From positions 2,294,001-2,358,000 of the forward strand of contig JAPYXD010000737.1 of assembly GCA_030998225.1 (NCBI GenBank): DNA of 64,000 bases. Reading direction: 5' to 3'. Positions within the stretch are counted from its first letter, which is position 1; the number at the start of each line of letters is the position of its first letter. The notes under the pieces are model-generated. The model was given only the letters and a program-made list of their open reading frames with translations. It made no database searches and had not been told where the DNA came from. Positions 9,852-24,800 of this stretch are shown here, piece by piece. The translations under genes and the position numbers were made by a program. The stretch is from Diplolepis rosae (Eukaryota > Arthropoda > Insecta > Hymenoptera > Diplolepididae).

Positions 9852-12800
9852 CTACAAGAAAAGGATGCACATAATAAGAGACTGATCAAGTATCACGTAA
9901 GCACATTTTAGGTGGATTTTGTTTATCTCCTTCCTCCGTTTAAGACGTGGTAAGAATTTAGTAGAGCCCCCTCACTATCTGGTTTTTCTAATGTGAACAT
10001 TTTTTTCAAACTTGCTTATTCTTTGAAAATAAAAATTATTTTAATTTTACTGGACATGACGTAGCTGTAAAATTAAAAATTGATGTTTCTAGATGAAACT
10101 TAATATCATGTAAGATTTGAATTCCCCCCCCCCCCCAAAAAAAAAAGCACATACACAATTCACAATGTGCTAACGTGATATTCGAACAGTTTCAGTACGA
10201 AAAATATAATAAAGCATTTTTAACACATTGTTTCCGTAGCGTTTTTAGTCGCTGGTCACATATCTGCTTTCTTTTTGTTACAATCATGTGTAGTTCTATA
10301 GATATTTGTAATTAAATTGTTTTATGACAATAAGATTCGGAATAATATCCTGCTTTGAAACATTCTGTGACGATTTCTGAAATATTTTCAGAAAACTGAA
10401 AACAAATGCGAAGAATATACTAAAATTTGAATAAACTGTATTTCAATGAATACTTACTTTTTGGATATAAAATGTGTATAGATATACTCTTAATTTTATT
10501 AAGAATAATTATTTGAAGAAAAAAACCTAATTCCGAATACGAGTATATCAGTAAAGAATATGGAGAAAGATTCCATGAAGATATGCATATGTTTTTGTAA
10601 ATTGCAAACAAGAGTGCACGTTCTTCAAGAAATCTCAGAAAAAGATTATTTTACTTCGAATTCCTTTTTAGATAATTACTATTCATGAAATGACGAATAA
10701 ATCGATATATTTTCCATATTGATAAAGTGAATATCCACTGAAATACAGTGCATTATAATTTTGCATTAATTTTGGCACATTTTTTCAGTTTATTGAGAAT
10801 ATGTCAGAAGTTTTTAGAGATCACAAGAACATTTTGTTTTGACTGTTACAAAAATTATTGAAAATTTTTTTTATACTTTAAAGTACAAGTATCTATTAAA
10901 CTACACCTAATAGGGGAAAAGATTCGCTTTCTAATTATAGTTTTCTACTGAATGTATCAGGTATATAAATAAGTTTCCGCCGTTTGACAGAAGTTAGCCA
11001 TAACAGTAAGTTTTGGTTGAAATTGACAGATGTAAAACGTCACTGTCATAAGGTTGGAAATCTGTCAGCAACATAACCTTGAAATATTAGTGAATTTTTA
11101 TCAGTATAATATATGCTTTTGTGTGCGAGAATATTGATTTTTGAGCCGAATAAGCGTAATTTGCAGTAACTTTTGATTTACTTCTTCAATTTGAAGAAAT
11201 CTGTAGCTGAGGCGCATCGATTGCCTGTAGAAACATATGGTGTGGCTACCTTAAGTGAGAAAAGTTGTCGTGAGTGATTTCAAAAGTTTAAGAACGGCGA
11301 ATTTGACTACGAAGACAAAGATCGTAGCGGAAGGCCGAAAGTGTACGAAAACGCGGGACTGGAAGCATTATTGGATCAAGATTCGTGCCAAACTCAAGAA
11401 GAACAATACGATCGACAATACTTCGAATAAAACATAAGGTTCCGTTCTTTCACAATAGGTAAATGCCCAATTTTTGATAAAAAACGGCGGAAACTTATTG
11501 AGGCATTTAATTGACTGTAGCGATTCATCATGATATAAATGGTTCATGTAACGTAAATTTGCGTACAAATAAGATTTCATTGTCGAATTACAAACATATT
11601 TCTTTAATAATACCTATTTCCTGATGAGCAACGTTCATATCACCACAAATAATAACGGACTTTTTCTTATCCAACTTTTTTATAAATTCTTTAAAAGTAG
11701 CATTCCACATTAAACGTTTGGGTAGATTTGCTAGTTTATTACCAGAATTAGGGACATCTGTAAAAGAATACATTTTTTTAAAAATTTGAATTCAGTACAA
11801 AAGAACTCGTCCAATTTTTTCCAAACATGAATAATAAGTATATATTAACGCAAAACTTACAGACGGTTACCAAGAAAAAATTTTCATATTCTGCTGTAAT
11901 CATTCTTCCCTCGTCGTCAAATTGTGGATTTTGCAATCCATATATAACCTTTGATGGCTTCATTTTAGAAAACAATGCCACCCCGGAATAACCTTTTTTT
12001 TTACCTGCAATAAATTTTTATTTGTTATACAAATGAAAAAAAAAACGATTGAGACGAATTTGAAGTTTGCAGAATGAATCAAGAACTAACTGTGCTGCTG
12101 TCACTCTTAGCTTGCTTTACAAAAAAATTTCGCGAAATTTCATTTACAGTTGTTAGATTAGCATCAACTTTAAGATGGAGTGTGAAAGCGAGCATTTTCG
12201 TTATATTTTGCTTTTTTATTTCCGTAATGGAAAGAACGCAGCACAATCTGCTAAAAAGTTAAGTGATGTGTGTGAAGAGGAAGCCTAAAAAGACAAACAG
12301 TGTTTCAGTGAAAAATGAGCAACGTTCAGGTTGGCCAAATGAAGTTGATGATGACCAAATCAAAGCCATAATCGAATCGGATCGTCATGTAACTCGTTCA
12401 AAAATCACTATGGTCCAAGCGTGATGAACCACCACAAACAACATCGAACGCCGAATTACATCAAAAAAAGATTATGATTTCTGTTTGGTGGGATTGGAAA
12501 GATGTGGTATTTTTTGAACTGCTTCCAAGGAACCAAACTATTAAATTCGGATGTCTACTGTCGCCAGCTGAACAAATTGAACGCAGCGGTTGAAGACAAA
12601 CGGCCAGAATTTGTCAACCATAAAGGTGTAATTTTTCACCATGACAACGCTACACCACACACATCTTTAGCCCCTCGCCAAAAATTGTTAAGGCATGGTT
12701 GGGAAGTGATCTTACATCCACCTTATAGCCCTGACCTTGCACCATGAGACTACTATTTATTTCGATCTTGACAAAGCTCCTCGAATGGTAAAACTTTCAA

Positions 12801-15800
12801 TGATGATAAAGCTGTGAAATCGCACTTGGTTCAGTTTTTTGCCGATAAAGAACAAAAATTCTATGAACGTGGAATTTTAAAGTTACCAGAAAGATGGCAA
12901 AATGTCATTGAACAAAATGGAAAATACATTATTTGTTAAAGTTTATTCCTTGTATTTAAAAAAATATGTTTAATTTGTATGAAAAAATCGGCAATTATTT
13001 CTGGGGCAACCCAATAACAGCGGTTTTCTGTATGGCTCAGTGTTGCTTAAACATTTTTACGGCATTAAGTCTACTAGAAGCCCACATAGAATGGATACAA
13101 AATGTCTCTTGTTCAAATTGGTTTACCTTTAGGCATGATTTACTCAAAGCAATTCTGAATAAGTTCCAGTTAACAAATCTTAAAAACGAGCAGTTTCTGC
13201 ACTACAGTGTCTCTATAATATGTACATAAAATGATATATATTTATATATTCTTTTGTGTGCGAAAATGTCGAGTTTGGAGCCGAATAAGCGTCATTTACG
13301 GAAACTGTTGATTTACTTCTTCAATTTGAAGAAATCTGCAGCTGAGGCGCATCGATTGCTTGTAGAAACATATGGTGAGGCTACCTTAAGTGAGAGAAGT
13401 TGTCGTGAGTGATTTCAAAAGTTTAAGAACGGTGAATTTGACTACGAAGATAAAGAGCATAGCGGAGAGCCGAAAGTGTATGAAGACGTGGAATTGGAAG
13501 TATTATTGGATTAAGATTCGTCCTAAAAGTAAGTAGAACAATTCGACGGACGATACTTCAAATAAAACATAAGGTTCCGTTCTTTCATAATAAATGCCCA
13601 ATTTTAGATCAAAAACTCTTCTCAATTTGCAAATTGAGAAGGAATCTAGACAATTTTCTTCTACCAAGAAAAGCCAACGTACCTTTCAACAAAGTCATTT
13701 TCTTCACATGATGACCACCCAATTTCAATTGTGATATTCAAGAAAAATTCTCCTTCTCGTTTTGAGATTCAAGAAGATGAACCTGTCCACGATCTCTCGT
13801 GTTCTCTTAACCGTATTCTGGGTACAGAAAGCTATTTCTTTCCCTAATTTTGATAGGTTTCCTTGGAGAGGATTTCTATGTCCTTCAAAAATATGAAATC
13901 GACTTTACATCCGCAGCACGATGTCTTGACATCAGTAAATAGAACTGTCAGGGTTATTTCGATAAATCATTATGCAGCACAACTACTTTTAAAACTCGAA
14001 ACCGATTTTATCGCAAAGGTTGACTGTTCGACAGGACCAGCTAGTTACGATGAATCCTACGTTCCGAATCACGGACGAGCGTCCAATTACCGCGAGGTAA
14101 TTTCAAGAATGAAGAACGTGCCTCGACAAAGTTCTTCTTCCGATTGTGATGAATGCCTTAAATTTAACAGTAATTATAATGGAGAATTTTGATGACTTTC
14201 GAATATTTTCAGTATTGCATGACTTTGGAAGTAGGATTATGCTGATTGAGAAATTCTAAATACCGAACTATAAACATTTGATGACTTGGGATCGGTTAAA
14301 CATATTGCCAAATTAAGTTTCTGCCCTGCTCATCACACATAGCCTTGAGAAATTTTAGATTTAAATTATCTAAAAAGATATTTAATCGATCAGAGATAAA
14401 TATTACATCAATCATGTTTAATTCATATTTGACGTCGATGGTAATTTTACTATCTTTTCAATACTAGGAAATAAGGAATGTATCGATTTGGCATAATTTT
14501 GAATTTTTCAGTCGATAACAATTAATGGAATATATGTTCTAATAACTGTGTTATAAAACCTATGAGAATTTGAAATTCTACATAACTAAACGCATTCCTA
14601 ACGCTTAAAGCCTCTTGGCTATTCTCGCTTGCCATATTCTGAAAGAAATCTCGCTAATAAGCTACTAATGACTTGGACAGACTTGGATCGAGTCTACGAA
14701 GCCAAACGGAAAACGACGGAAGCACACTAACGGCATTCTGAAAATAATTATAAGAAAAACCGAAAATGAATGTTTTAATTTTTGCAGCATGTCGCCATGT
14801 TTATGGTAAGTTCAAATTTATAATATAAATTTCTCAAATATGCTTTCCAGATTATAATATATATTTTTCGACTTATTAGAATCATTTTTAGACAACTTGG
14901 TAATCATAATATCATTTATTGGTAATCTTAATTTTTGGAATGGAGATTCATAATATTTGGTGTTTAAAATACTAATTTTTCTTCTACATGTTTCGGTTCA
15001 GAAATAAGTTGGTAATCATAACTCAATTTAACCATGCTTATTCGCTTCCCTCTTCCTTTACACTTCCCGGCTTCAGCCTCGGTAGTGTCCCGGTGATAGC
15101 CGGGGCCGGGCTGCCAATTAATCCGAGAAGAGGCGGTGTGTGACCTTGGCGTGACCGTGGTCCGGGCTGGTACCTCGGGTCAGCCTGTCAGGTGTAAGCT
15201 GCATGGGGGAGCATGTTAGCTTTAGTTCCCAGATCAGAGACTTGAGGCTCTCGTCGAGGCTCCGCCAGGCTTTTTGGGGTGGAGATCCTACTGGGGAGGT
15301 GGGCTGTGGGACGCAATGCTCAAGAACCCTGTGAAACAGAGCGGTGGGCTGGCGTTTTGGTCCTCCGGGCTGTGAATACAGCGGTGTCTCGTGGCAGGGC
15401 CTTGGGGTTGGTTGGTGGTACTGTCGCACAGTATTTTAAACTGAAAAAAATGTACAAAATGAAAAATCTATCGATAGAAAAAAGATAGAGAAACGAATCC
15501 AACGGGATATGAAAGTTCTGTAGATACTGAATAGAGGAAAATTGTACCGGACCATTGAGGTGAAGTTTTTGACCTTCAAAACAGAGGCCAATTTTTGAAA
15601 TTTTTAAAAAAATTTGTTTTTTTGCGTATTAAATACTGTTAAGTAATTATTCACTAAAAACTGAGACGGATAATTTGTAGATTAGCAAACGATGAAACAA
15701 AATATGACCTCAAAATAATTTTTTTCCTCAGAAATTAACGAGAAAATAAGATCGAAATCTCAACATTTTCAAGCAGTCCATAATTTATGTTTTATCGATC

Positions 15801-18800
15801 AAGCTAACATTTCAATATTTTTTTAGTATACTTAATTTACAGTAACTATCAGCCGGACTGTATATACACTCTTTTAGGTACCTTCATGATATATTAAATT
15901 TTTTAAGGAAATTGAATAAATTTTTAGATAATGCATAACTGAAAAATTGGTTATTATTCAACGAGAAAATGTCCCTAAAAAATTAAACATATTATGTAGG
16001 TACCTAAAAGAGTGTGCATAAAATCTGGCTGATAGTTTCTGTAAATTAAGTATACTAGAAAAATATTGAAATATTAGCGTGATCGATAAAACATAAATTA
16101 TGGACTACTTTAAAATGTTGAGATTTCGATCTTATTTTCTCGTTAATTTCTAGGTAAAAAAATTAATTTGAGGTCATATTCTGATTCGTCGTCTGCTAAT
16201 CTACAAATTATCCGTCTCATTTTTTAGTGAATAATTACTTAACAGTATTTAAAACGCAAAAAAACCAATTTTTTTGAAAAATTTCAAAAATTGGCCTTTG
16301 TTTTGAAGGTCGAAAACTTCACCTCGACTTCATATCCCGTTGGATTCGTTCCTCTACCTTTTTTCTATCGAAAGATTTTTCACTTTGTCCATTTTTTTCG
16401 TTTTAAAATACTGTGTGTCGTCGCGCCCGTCCCCAGTGAAGCTGGGGTCTCAATCGGCGATATGGCAACATGTTAATAAGTTCATCTACTTTTATATTAT
16501 TATAGCGCCTAAAGGCGCGTATACCTGTTACGTACTGGTAATATTAAATAAAATGAAATATAAAAAGTTTAAAAGAATTACCTGTAATACATTTCATTTA
16601 TCAGTATAACAAGTATGCGGAGGTCGTCCAAACTGCCGAATTCAGTTAATATAAATATTACCTAAATTTGTTTATTATTATGTGGGGTAGTTGATCTCCT
16701 ACTCTGGGACTAAGAGTGTATTCTATACACGCCTACGTTTACCACTTGCATTTAGTATGGTAAAAGAGGAAAGGTGTTTTTAAATGAATTCAAATCTAAT
16801 AGGCCAAGAGTTTACAATTTTAGTTTTAATTTTAGTCGTAATAAGAGAATATAACGGTTTGCTTTTACCCAGAAAAATGGTGAGTGCTTTTAAACTCGCC
16901 CTTTTCGCCGCTAAAATTTTCCTATCAAATTTAATTTGAATATATTATTAAAAATTAACACAACCGTTTTGAGATTCGGTAGTATTCATTTTTTTGCGAT
17001 TTCTCGCTGATTTGCGCCGTTTATTTTTTCATTAAGGTAGTTCGTTCACGAAAATTAGACCTCAGGCAAAAATAGATAATTTTGCTTTCAAGAATAGCAA
17101 TATTATTATTGAAGGACTAATTTGAAAGAGAAAAGATTATTTTTCATGAAAAAAATTTTAAGCACAAAAAAATAATTTTATTAATAAATTTTATTTTTGC
17201 TGAAACTTATTTTCTTATCACTTCGAGCCAAATTTTGAAAAATGATGCGATTCTAATAAATCACGGTTCATTTTTTTAGGAAAAATATTCTCTACAACTT
17301 GACCGTTTCCAATTTTTGAAAATGAATTCTTTAATGGCTGAAATTATAAAAGAAAGAATTTTTGAAAACAAAATTTTTATAAACAAATTGCTGTATTTGA
17401 TAATAATTAATTCAATTTCAAAAATAGGAAACGGTCATGTTGTAGAGAATTTTTTTCCTAAACAAATGAAACGCGATTTATTAGAATCGTATCATTTTTT
17501 AAAATTTGGCTCGAAGCGATAAGAAAATAAGTTTTGGCAAAAATAAAATTTATTAATAGAATCATTTTTTTGTTTCAAATTTTTTTCATGGAAAATAATC
17601 TTTTTTCTTGCAAATTGGCCCTTCAATAATAATACTGTTATTCTTGAAAGCAAAATTATCTATTTTTGCCTGAGGTCTAATTTTCTTGATCAAACATCTT
17701 AAGGAAAACTGCGAAAAAGTGAAATTGGAAAAATTTCTACGATAATGTGACAGGTCACTCGTATGCAAAACTATAATTCTAATTGTTCGAATTCACATGC
17801 AAATGTGCGCACATATTCGTGCGTAGGTACAGGGATCCGCATGTTCATATTCAGGGTGAGGCACATAAAGTGTTACAGAGCGATAGCACTTAAACTATTG
17901 ATCATATCCAAAAACATTAAAACTGTTCGTCTTTTAAATCAAACCAGTTATCCAGCCATTCTCGTACATTTTCGTGCGAAGTGAAGCGTTCTTCAGCGAG
18001 AGCGTGGCCCAGTGATGCAAACCGATGGTAATCCGACGGAGCCAAGTCTGGCGAATAAGCGACATGCGCCAGTATTTCCCAACTGAACGTCTCGATCGTT
18101 TCCTTGACCCGTTTCGCTGTGTGTGATGGGGCATTATCGTGAAGAAAAATGACTGTCTTGCTTTCTTCGATAATCCGGTCGTTTTTCTTGTAATGCTCGA
18201 TTTAAATCGATCATTTGCTGTTGGTAGCGATTCGTGTTGACAGTTTCACCAGGTTTTAGCAGCTCATAATAGATAACACCCTTCTGGTCCCACCAAACGC
18301 ACTTTTTCGGTGGTTTTCCACGATCTTCGTTTCTCATTTCAAAATTACCACTTTTGAATTTTTTAAACCACTCGAAACACTGTTTTGCCAAGAGCATGTT
18401 CAGCTTCGACAAGCATTCGATGCGATTCTGCAGCAGTTTTCTTCAAGCGATAACAAAAAACCAGTGCTGTCCGCAAATCGTAGTTCGTAGGCACAAAACT
18501 CGACATGTTGATGCTTGTAGTAAATACACTGGTATATCGAACTTGGGTTGTTGTCTACTAAAAATCTTTCTTAGCTGCTAGACGGAGAAGATGGCGCTGC
18601 AGAAGCGGTCGTACGGTCCCTAAACTGATGGCAAGCACCATCAATAGGGAAATTCCGGTTTCATACTTCTAGACCCGGTAGGTTTGTGGAGATATTTATG
18701 CATTAACCTTCATTACTTATATCAATGATCTGGTACGATATAATGTAATCCAGAAAATATAATATATAACACATCGTTCAATAAGTCCCGGGACTAACTA

Positions 18801-21800
18801 AGAAAACAACATTTGTTTTGCAAAATTCATTTTTATGCATCAATATAATCACCTTCAAGTGCGATACAATCATTCCAACGCTTTTCTAACTTTTCGATAC
18901 CATGCTTGTAAAATGATTTGTCCTTGGCCTCAAAATAAGCTTCAGTTTCAGCGATTACTTCCTCATTCGAGTCAATTCTTTTTCCCTGGAGCATCTTTTT
19001 GAGATCAGCAAAGAGCCAGTAGTCGCTGGGGACTAGATTTGGAGAGTATGGTGGGTGGGGAAGCAATTCGTAGCCTAATTCAGACAATTTTGCCATCCTT
19101 TTCATTGATATGTGGCACAGTGCATTGTCTTGATGAAAGATGATTGTTTTCTTCTTCATGTGCGGTCGTTTTTTTGCGATTCTGTCCTTCAAACGCACCA
19201 ATAACTCAATGTAATAGTCGCTGTTGATATATTTTCCCTTTTCAAAGTAGTCAATGTAAATTATACCGTGCGCATCCCAAAAAACTGACGCCATGACTTT
19301 GCCAGCTGACTGTTGCGTTTTCGGACGCTTCGGACGGCTTTCACCGACTGCACGCCACTCAGCTGACTGCCGTTTCGACTCCGGAGTTAAATGATGGGTC
19401 CATTGTCACATACCGACGCAAGAAATCCTGTTTATTGCGAGTAAACAGTGACAAACAGCTCTTTGAATCGTCGACTCGTTGTTGCTTTTGTTCCATTGTG
19501 AGCAAACGCGGCACCCATTTGGAAAAGACCTTTTTCATGCCCAATTTTTCGTTTAAAATCGTAGACGCACTTCCAGTCGATATGTTCACCATCTTAGCAA
19601 CCTCACGGACTTTCAGTTTGCGGTCGTCCATCACGATTTTCAAAAGTTGCTCAATATTTTCCGGAGTTACTGCTTCATTTGGCCTATCCGAGCGTTCCGC
19701 ATCATTTGTATTAGTGCGACTGCGTTTGAAATCAGCATACCACCGGAAAATCGTTGTTTTCGACGGAGCACAGTCCGGATAACCTTTTCAAGCCATTGTT
19801 GAGCTTGCACGGTATTTTTCCCCATTAAATAGCAATGTTTTATCAACACACGAAATTCTTTTTTGTCCATTTTGTACACAAATGCAAAAGTAGCGTCACG
19901 TTCACCACAGTAGCTTTGCTGTTTATGGTCTGATTAACGTGAAAGTCAGACACGTGTCATTTAAAGGATAGTTCTTTTGAAAAACGAAGTGGATTTGATA
20001 TTACTAACGCCATCTGTGGGTTAGTCCCGGGACTTATTGAACAATGTGTTAATAATACAATAATAAAATATAATATACAACATTACAATAATGTAATATA
20101 TGATATTCGAATGCTTATCTGTTAGTTTTCATCCTTTACATTTATGGTGCTTTTGCCTTTGTTCTATTTTTGTTGATTTCGATTTTTATTTGTATTTTAA
20201 TGCGCATATGTGTGGACGTTCATAATGTTTATTAACTTTAATATGCATTGATTGAAAAGTCTATTAAAGTTAATATGGATGTGTACCAATTTTCCACAAT
20301 ATACAAATACATCCAATTTACTTTTTCATATTAAAGTTTATTAAAATTAGTAATACTCTTAATAATGAAGATGTATAATAATAAAATATAACAAAATGAG
20401 CTACTTGGCGCAAGGCAGTGAAATTGGGAATTTCCTTCCCGAACCAACCATTTATTAAAAGTATCTTGACCTGAGCAACGATAAGCTGCATCAGCGACTT
20501 TGTCAAGGTGCTCGGTTACGGGCGCTTCAAGTGGCAGTGCGAATTTATTTAGTAATTTTACATTGCGTTTTTGGAAAAATTTTGCCGCCTTAATACGCTC
20601 GTAATAATAACAATTACCCTCTGCTTTTTTTTAGATGTTTGTCCAGTTACGTTTTCCTGATTCCTAGTCCTAGTCCTTATCCTATCGATACTTATATACA
20701 TTTCTAGCCTAGAGTTTTGTTTAAAAAATAATTAGAATTTTTATTACAGAGTAAACTTATAATTAAGGTATGGCACTCTTATTCTAAATGAAACAAACGT
20801 AAGAGAAATTGATCTAAGCCTTAATGTTATCTCCGGAGGTTACTCATCTTATTTCCCTAAATTTTAATTTAATTTCGCCTTTTATAACTTGTGGCATTGC
20901 GCTCTTAGTGCTGATCCTTCTCAGCAGAATTAAAGTAAGAAAACGTTTTACTTTCAATTAATTGCGGCTTCTCGCCGTCTTTTGTTTTTGAGCTGTTTGG
21001 GCACATCAGTGCTACAACGCTGTCAGGTTGTGGGTCGGGGCCCAGGTACGTATCAGTCAGTATGCTATCTGAGGTTGAGCACGACGTTTCTCTTACGCAG
21101 TGATTGTCACTTGCAGATGTGTCCAGCTGGGCATCAGTAGTCATGTAATTGGTTGGCCGTTGATGGCGGCTGTTGCTTGGTGATGTGGGTCGGTCCACGT
21201 TCAGTATAGTGCCCGCCATTGAGCGTGGCGGTTCTCCGTTACAATGCTTGCTGCTTTCCTGCGGTTGTTCACCGTCAGGTATCTCCTCCGTCTCGCTGAA
21301 ATCGCCCGTCGGTAAGTACGCTCTTCTTTCATCCTATATTTGATCTTGATCCTCCGTCGGTAAATTTGCATGCCTTTTTTCCTGTACTGGTAAGTTCGAT
21401 CGATAGAGACGATTACCATGCATCTTAACCGGTCTTCCTTCTTGGTTAACCGCGTATACGTCTTCAGCTATTCTTTCTAGAACAGTGTGTGGTCCGGTTC
21501 GTTTTGGCGCAAAACCGGCGTTGAATAGGTCGCTTTTTTTATAGGAAATTTCTAACCACATATTCTTGTTCCCTAGGTTGGAGAATTGAATCATCGGCGT
21601 CTTGGCAGTGCATCACTGTTGGAATTTGTTTTGATTGATTTTGGCTCGCTCCTCTCGATCATGCCTCTCTTCTATCCTTCGCTATTAACGTTCATGGAAT
21701 CTCCAGTCGCCGGGTCTTGGCAGTGTCCATCTCCGTTGTCGCTGAGGATTTGTCGCAGGTATCTCCAGCATGTAAAAACTTCCTTTTACAGGAGTGTGGT

Positions 21801-24800
21801 CAGTTTTGGGCCTCCAACTGAGGCTATGGGGAAGGCTTCGATCCATCGTGAGAAGAGGATGTTCACTACCAACAAAAATTTCTTTCCAATGGATTATGGT
21901 TATATTATATATATTATATTAAATCAAATACTATCGTTTCCCAGGGTCTTTGTGCTGCTCGTGGTCGCTTCGTGTCGTTTGTAGCTGTGCGCACTGGTTT
22001 GCAGCAGGTACAAAGATGGCAGCTGCTTACATATTTTCAGACTTTGGTTCCTTAGCATATATATCATACCACCTTTCTATCTCGACAATTACTACGGGGT
22101 CCAGCTGCTGTGCTGCATTGATTTCGTCGATTAGGGGTATTTGTTCTAGTGCGTTAAAAGCACGTATTCCGGGCTGTTATAAAAATTTTATTTTCTTAAA
22201 CCGCGTGGCTCTCAGGCTCTCTCAGAGCTCTGCCTCTTTTCTTTTGTACCATGCGCCATGTTGGCCACGATATTTTAATAATTCCCTTTTTGTTGGATCT
22301 TTGAATTTATATCGAGCCAGGGCCTTGCCCTATAATTGAATAAATTGTAGCCTAATTTGTACTGCTTAATTTATTTTATTTTGTTTGCGCAAAAGCTCCT
22401 ATGTTAGGTTAAGATTCCTTCCTTAACCCTAAAACCTTTACCTGATCCGGACTCCCGAATCCATAATCACCCTAGCCGGAACCCCTGCTTGGCTTCGCTT
22501 TATTTTTTTTCTTTCTTTTGCATGCTAAGTTCTTATTTTCAGGGACTCTACATTTATAAATATGTATATATTTTACTTTTCAAAATTAGAAAAATATTCA
22601 TTTTATGTATTATATGTTTTTATGTTTTAAATGTATTTATATATTAATTTTCATTTTGTGTTGCACATTTTATATCTTGTATTTTTTTAAGCGCTAAAGC
22701 GCTATACAAGAACAAAAGCGCTAAAGCGCTATACAAGAATAAGAGTGCTCAGCACTATAAAGCTGCAATATTAATTTAAAGTGCGGGTAGGCGGTGTTAG
22801 GTCGCGAAAAATCGTGTACGCGAGTGAAGTGTTGCCTGTATCTTCTCCGGGAGTGCGTTTATACAGCTGTTCGGTTGACAGCTCGGTCGATTTTAATCAA
22901 TTTTTAATTAAAATCACGATCGGTATATATCCCATATAGTTTCATTAAATAGTAGAACTATTTATGAAACTATTCCAAAAATTTGGAATATAAGGAGTAA
23001 ACTGAAATACATAAAAATCGAGTGAAACGTCCAAGAGAATAAAAGTAATTCTCTTGCACCTGTCACTCGACATAGTTTGCGTACACAGTGCACGACGCCT
23101 GACCGCCTTCGGTACTCCTCGTGACAGCTCGGTTCGACTCGCGTGACGCGGTCTCAGCCTGCTAGCTGACAGCCTTCCGCAGTTCTCGCCATCTTACCTC
23201 GCTCGACGGCTCGACAAACTTCGTACGTCTTCGCTCGCGTTCGTGCTTCGCGGGAACCGACGCTGTTACGGAGCAGTGAATTTTATTTTTCGCCATCTTG
23301 GCTTCTTGCCTCGACTCGTCGATGCGCACGTGAACTTCGTGACAGAGCTCGGCTAGTTTCGTATTATCGCAGTCCTTTTCTAGCAGCCGAACTGTCACTT
23401 GATACCACAGCGCGAGGAAATAAAGAAATAAATTCACGTTTCGTTGAATTTCTTAATATTCTTTAGATTATTAAAAATTTATTGCAAGTATATTAATTTA
23501 AAACATAAATTATTATTATTTTATTAGCTCAAAAATGGATTCAAACGCAACCGAATCGTGGGTGTATACGATGGGTGAAATAGAACTGCGTAGACTCGCG
23601 AATGCATTTAATATAAATGCAGCGGGGGTGGTACCAATTTTAAGAGATCGCGTAGTTCGATATATTAAAAAGAAAGCAGGCGATAATAATATACCGTGGG
23701 AAGAAGACGACACACTAGACACGTCACAATCACAAATACGCGATGATCAGACGGTATCTCGAAAACCGTCTGACCTATCGAACATTCTAGACGCGACTGC
23801 GTTTAACACCCACGCCCATGCTACCTCCACCGCGACGACCACGTCGACAATCACGACCCGCGCAGGCGCGTCATATGCACTGTATTCACAGGCGTACACC
23901 GCAGCCTACCCAGAACCCGTTGCATCGCATTTCGAAAATGCATCCAGGTTCGTACCTGTTGCGCACCAGGCCCCGAGCACTACTATTTCAAGCAATTTAA
24001 CGACGGAATCGCCGCCTTTTGTTCCACGTCGCGTTATACCCTTCGTCGCGCAACAAAGTTTCGATTACATGGGGATATCAACCCCTAATATTCACAGTAA
24101 TTTTAACCCCTATGCGCCGTACAATAACGTCAGATGAAAAGCAAAATTTTAATTCCGCGCCTACCAACCCTGATAATAATAATTCGCGAGGTACCAACAC
24201 TCAAGTTGAATTAAATAGGGACGTCGGTAAAGTAGTGCGCCAATGGAATTTAAAATTCAATGGCTCATCAAAAGCAAGCGCGGAAGATTTTCTAACGCGA
24301 GTAGACGAGTGCAGAATTTTCTCTCCACTCTCGGATATTGAATTAATTAGCGCACTACCATTGCTGCTGACAGGTGTCGCTTTACAATGGTATCGGCTGA
24401 AGAAGTCGCAATGGACATCATGGTCCATATTTAGAACAGCCTTCAGAAGTCGATTTGGCGACGATAATTTTGACCGCCGCGTAAGAGACCAAATCCGCGC
24501 GCGCACTCAAGGTGCGAAAGAAAAAATCGAAGACTATCTAACTTGCCTGTTAGGTTTACACGACAAGTTAGACGGTCCATACTCGGTCGAAGAGCAACTT
24601 GATAATGCTCACAGGGGGTTGAGACCAGAATTTAGGCGCGTAATAAAACGCAAGGATATCGCCGATTTCGAGGAACTCGCGCAGCTGGGTAAAGATTGGG
24701 AAGCGGAATGGGCAGCCATGCGCGATTATAAATCACCCCCTGCGCCGGAAACGTCATTTTTACCGGAATTCGCGTATAAGGGCGAAGAAAATCGGAACAC

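Noticed and set aside
13863..14192. 109-codon open frame in the Rrp1 intron
   Set aside because: No family resemblance, splice context or repeat partner; likely chance.
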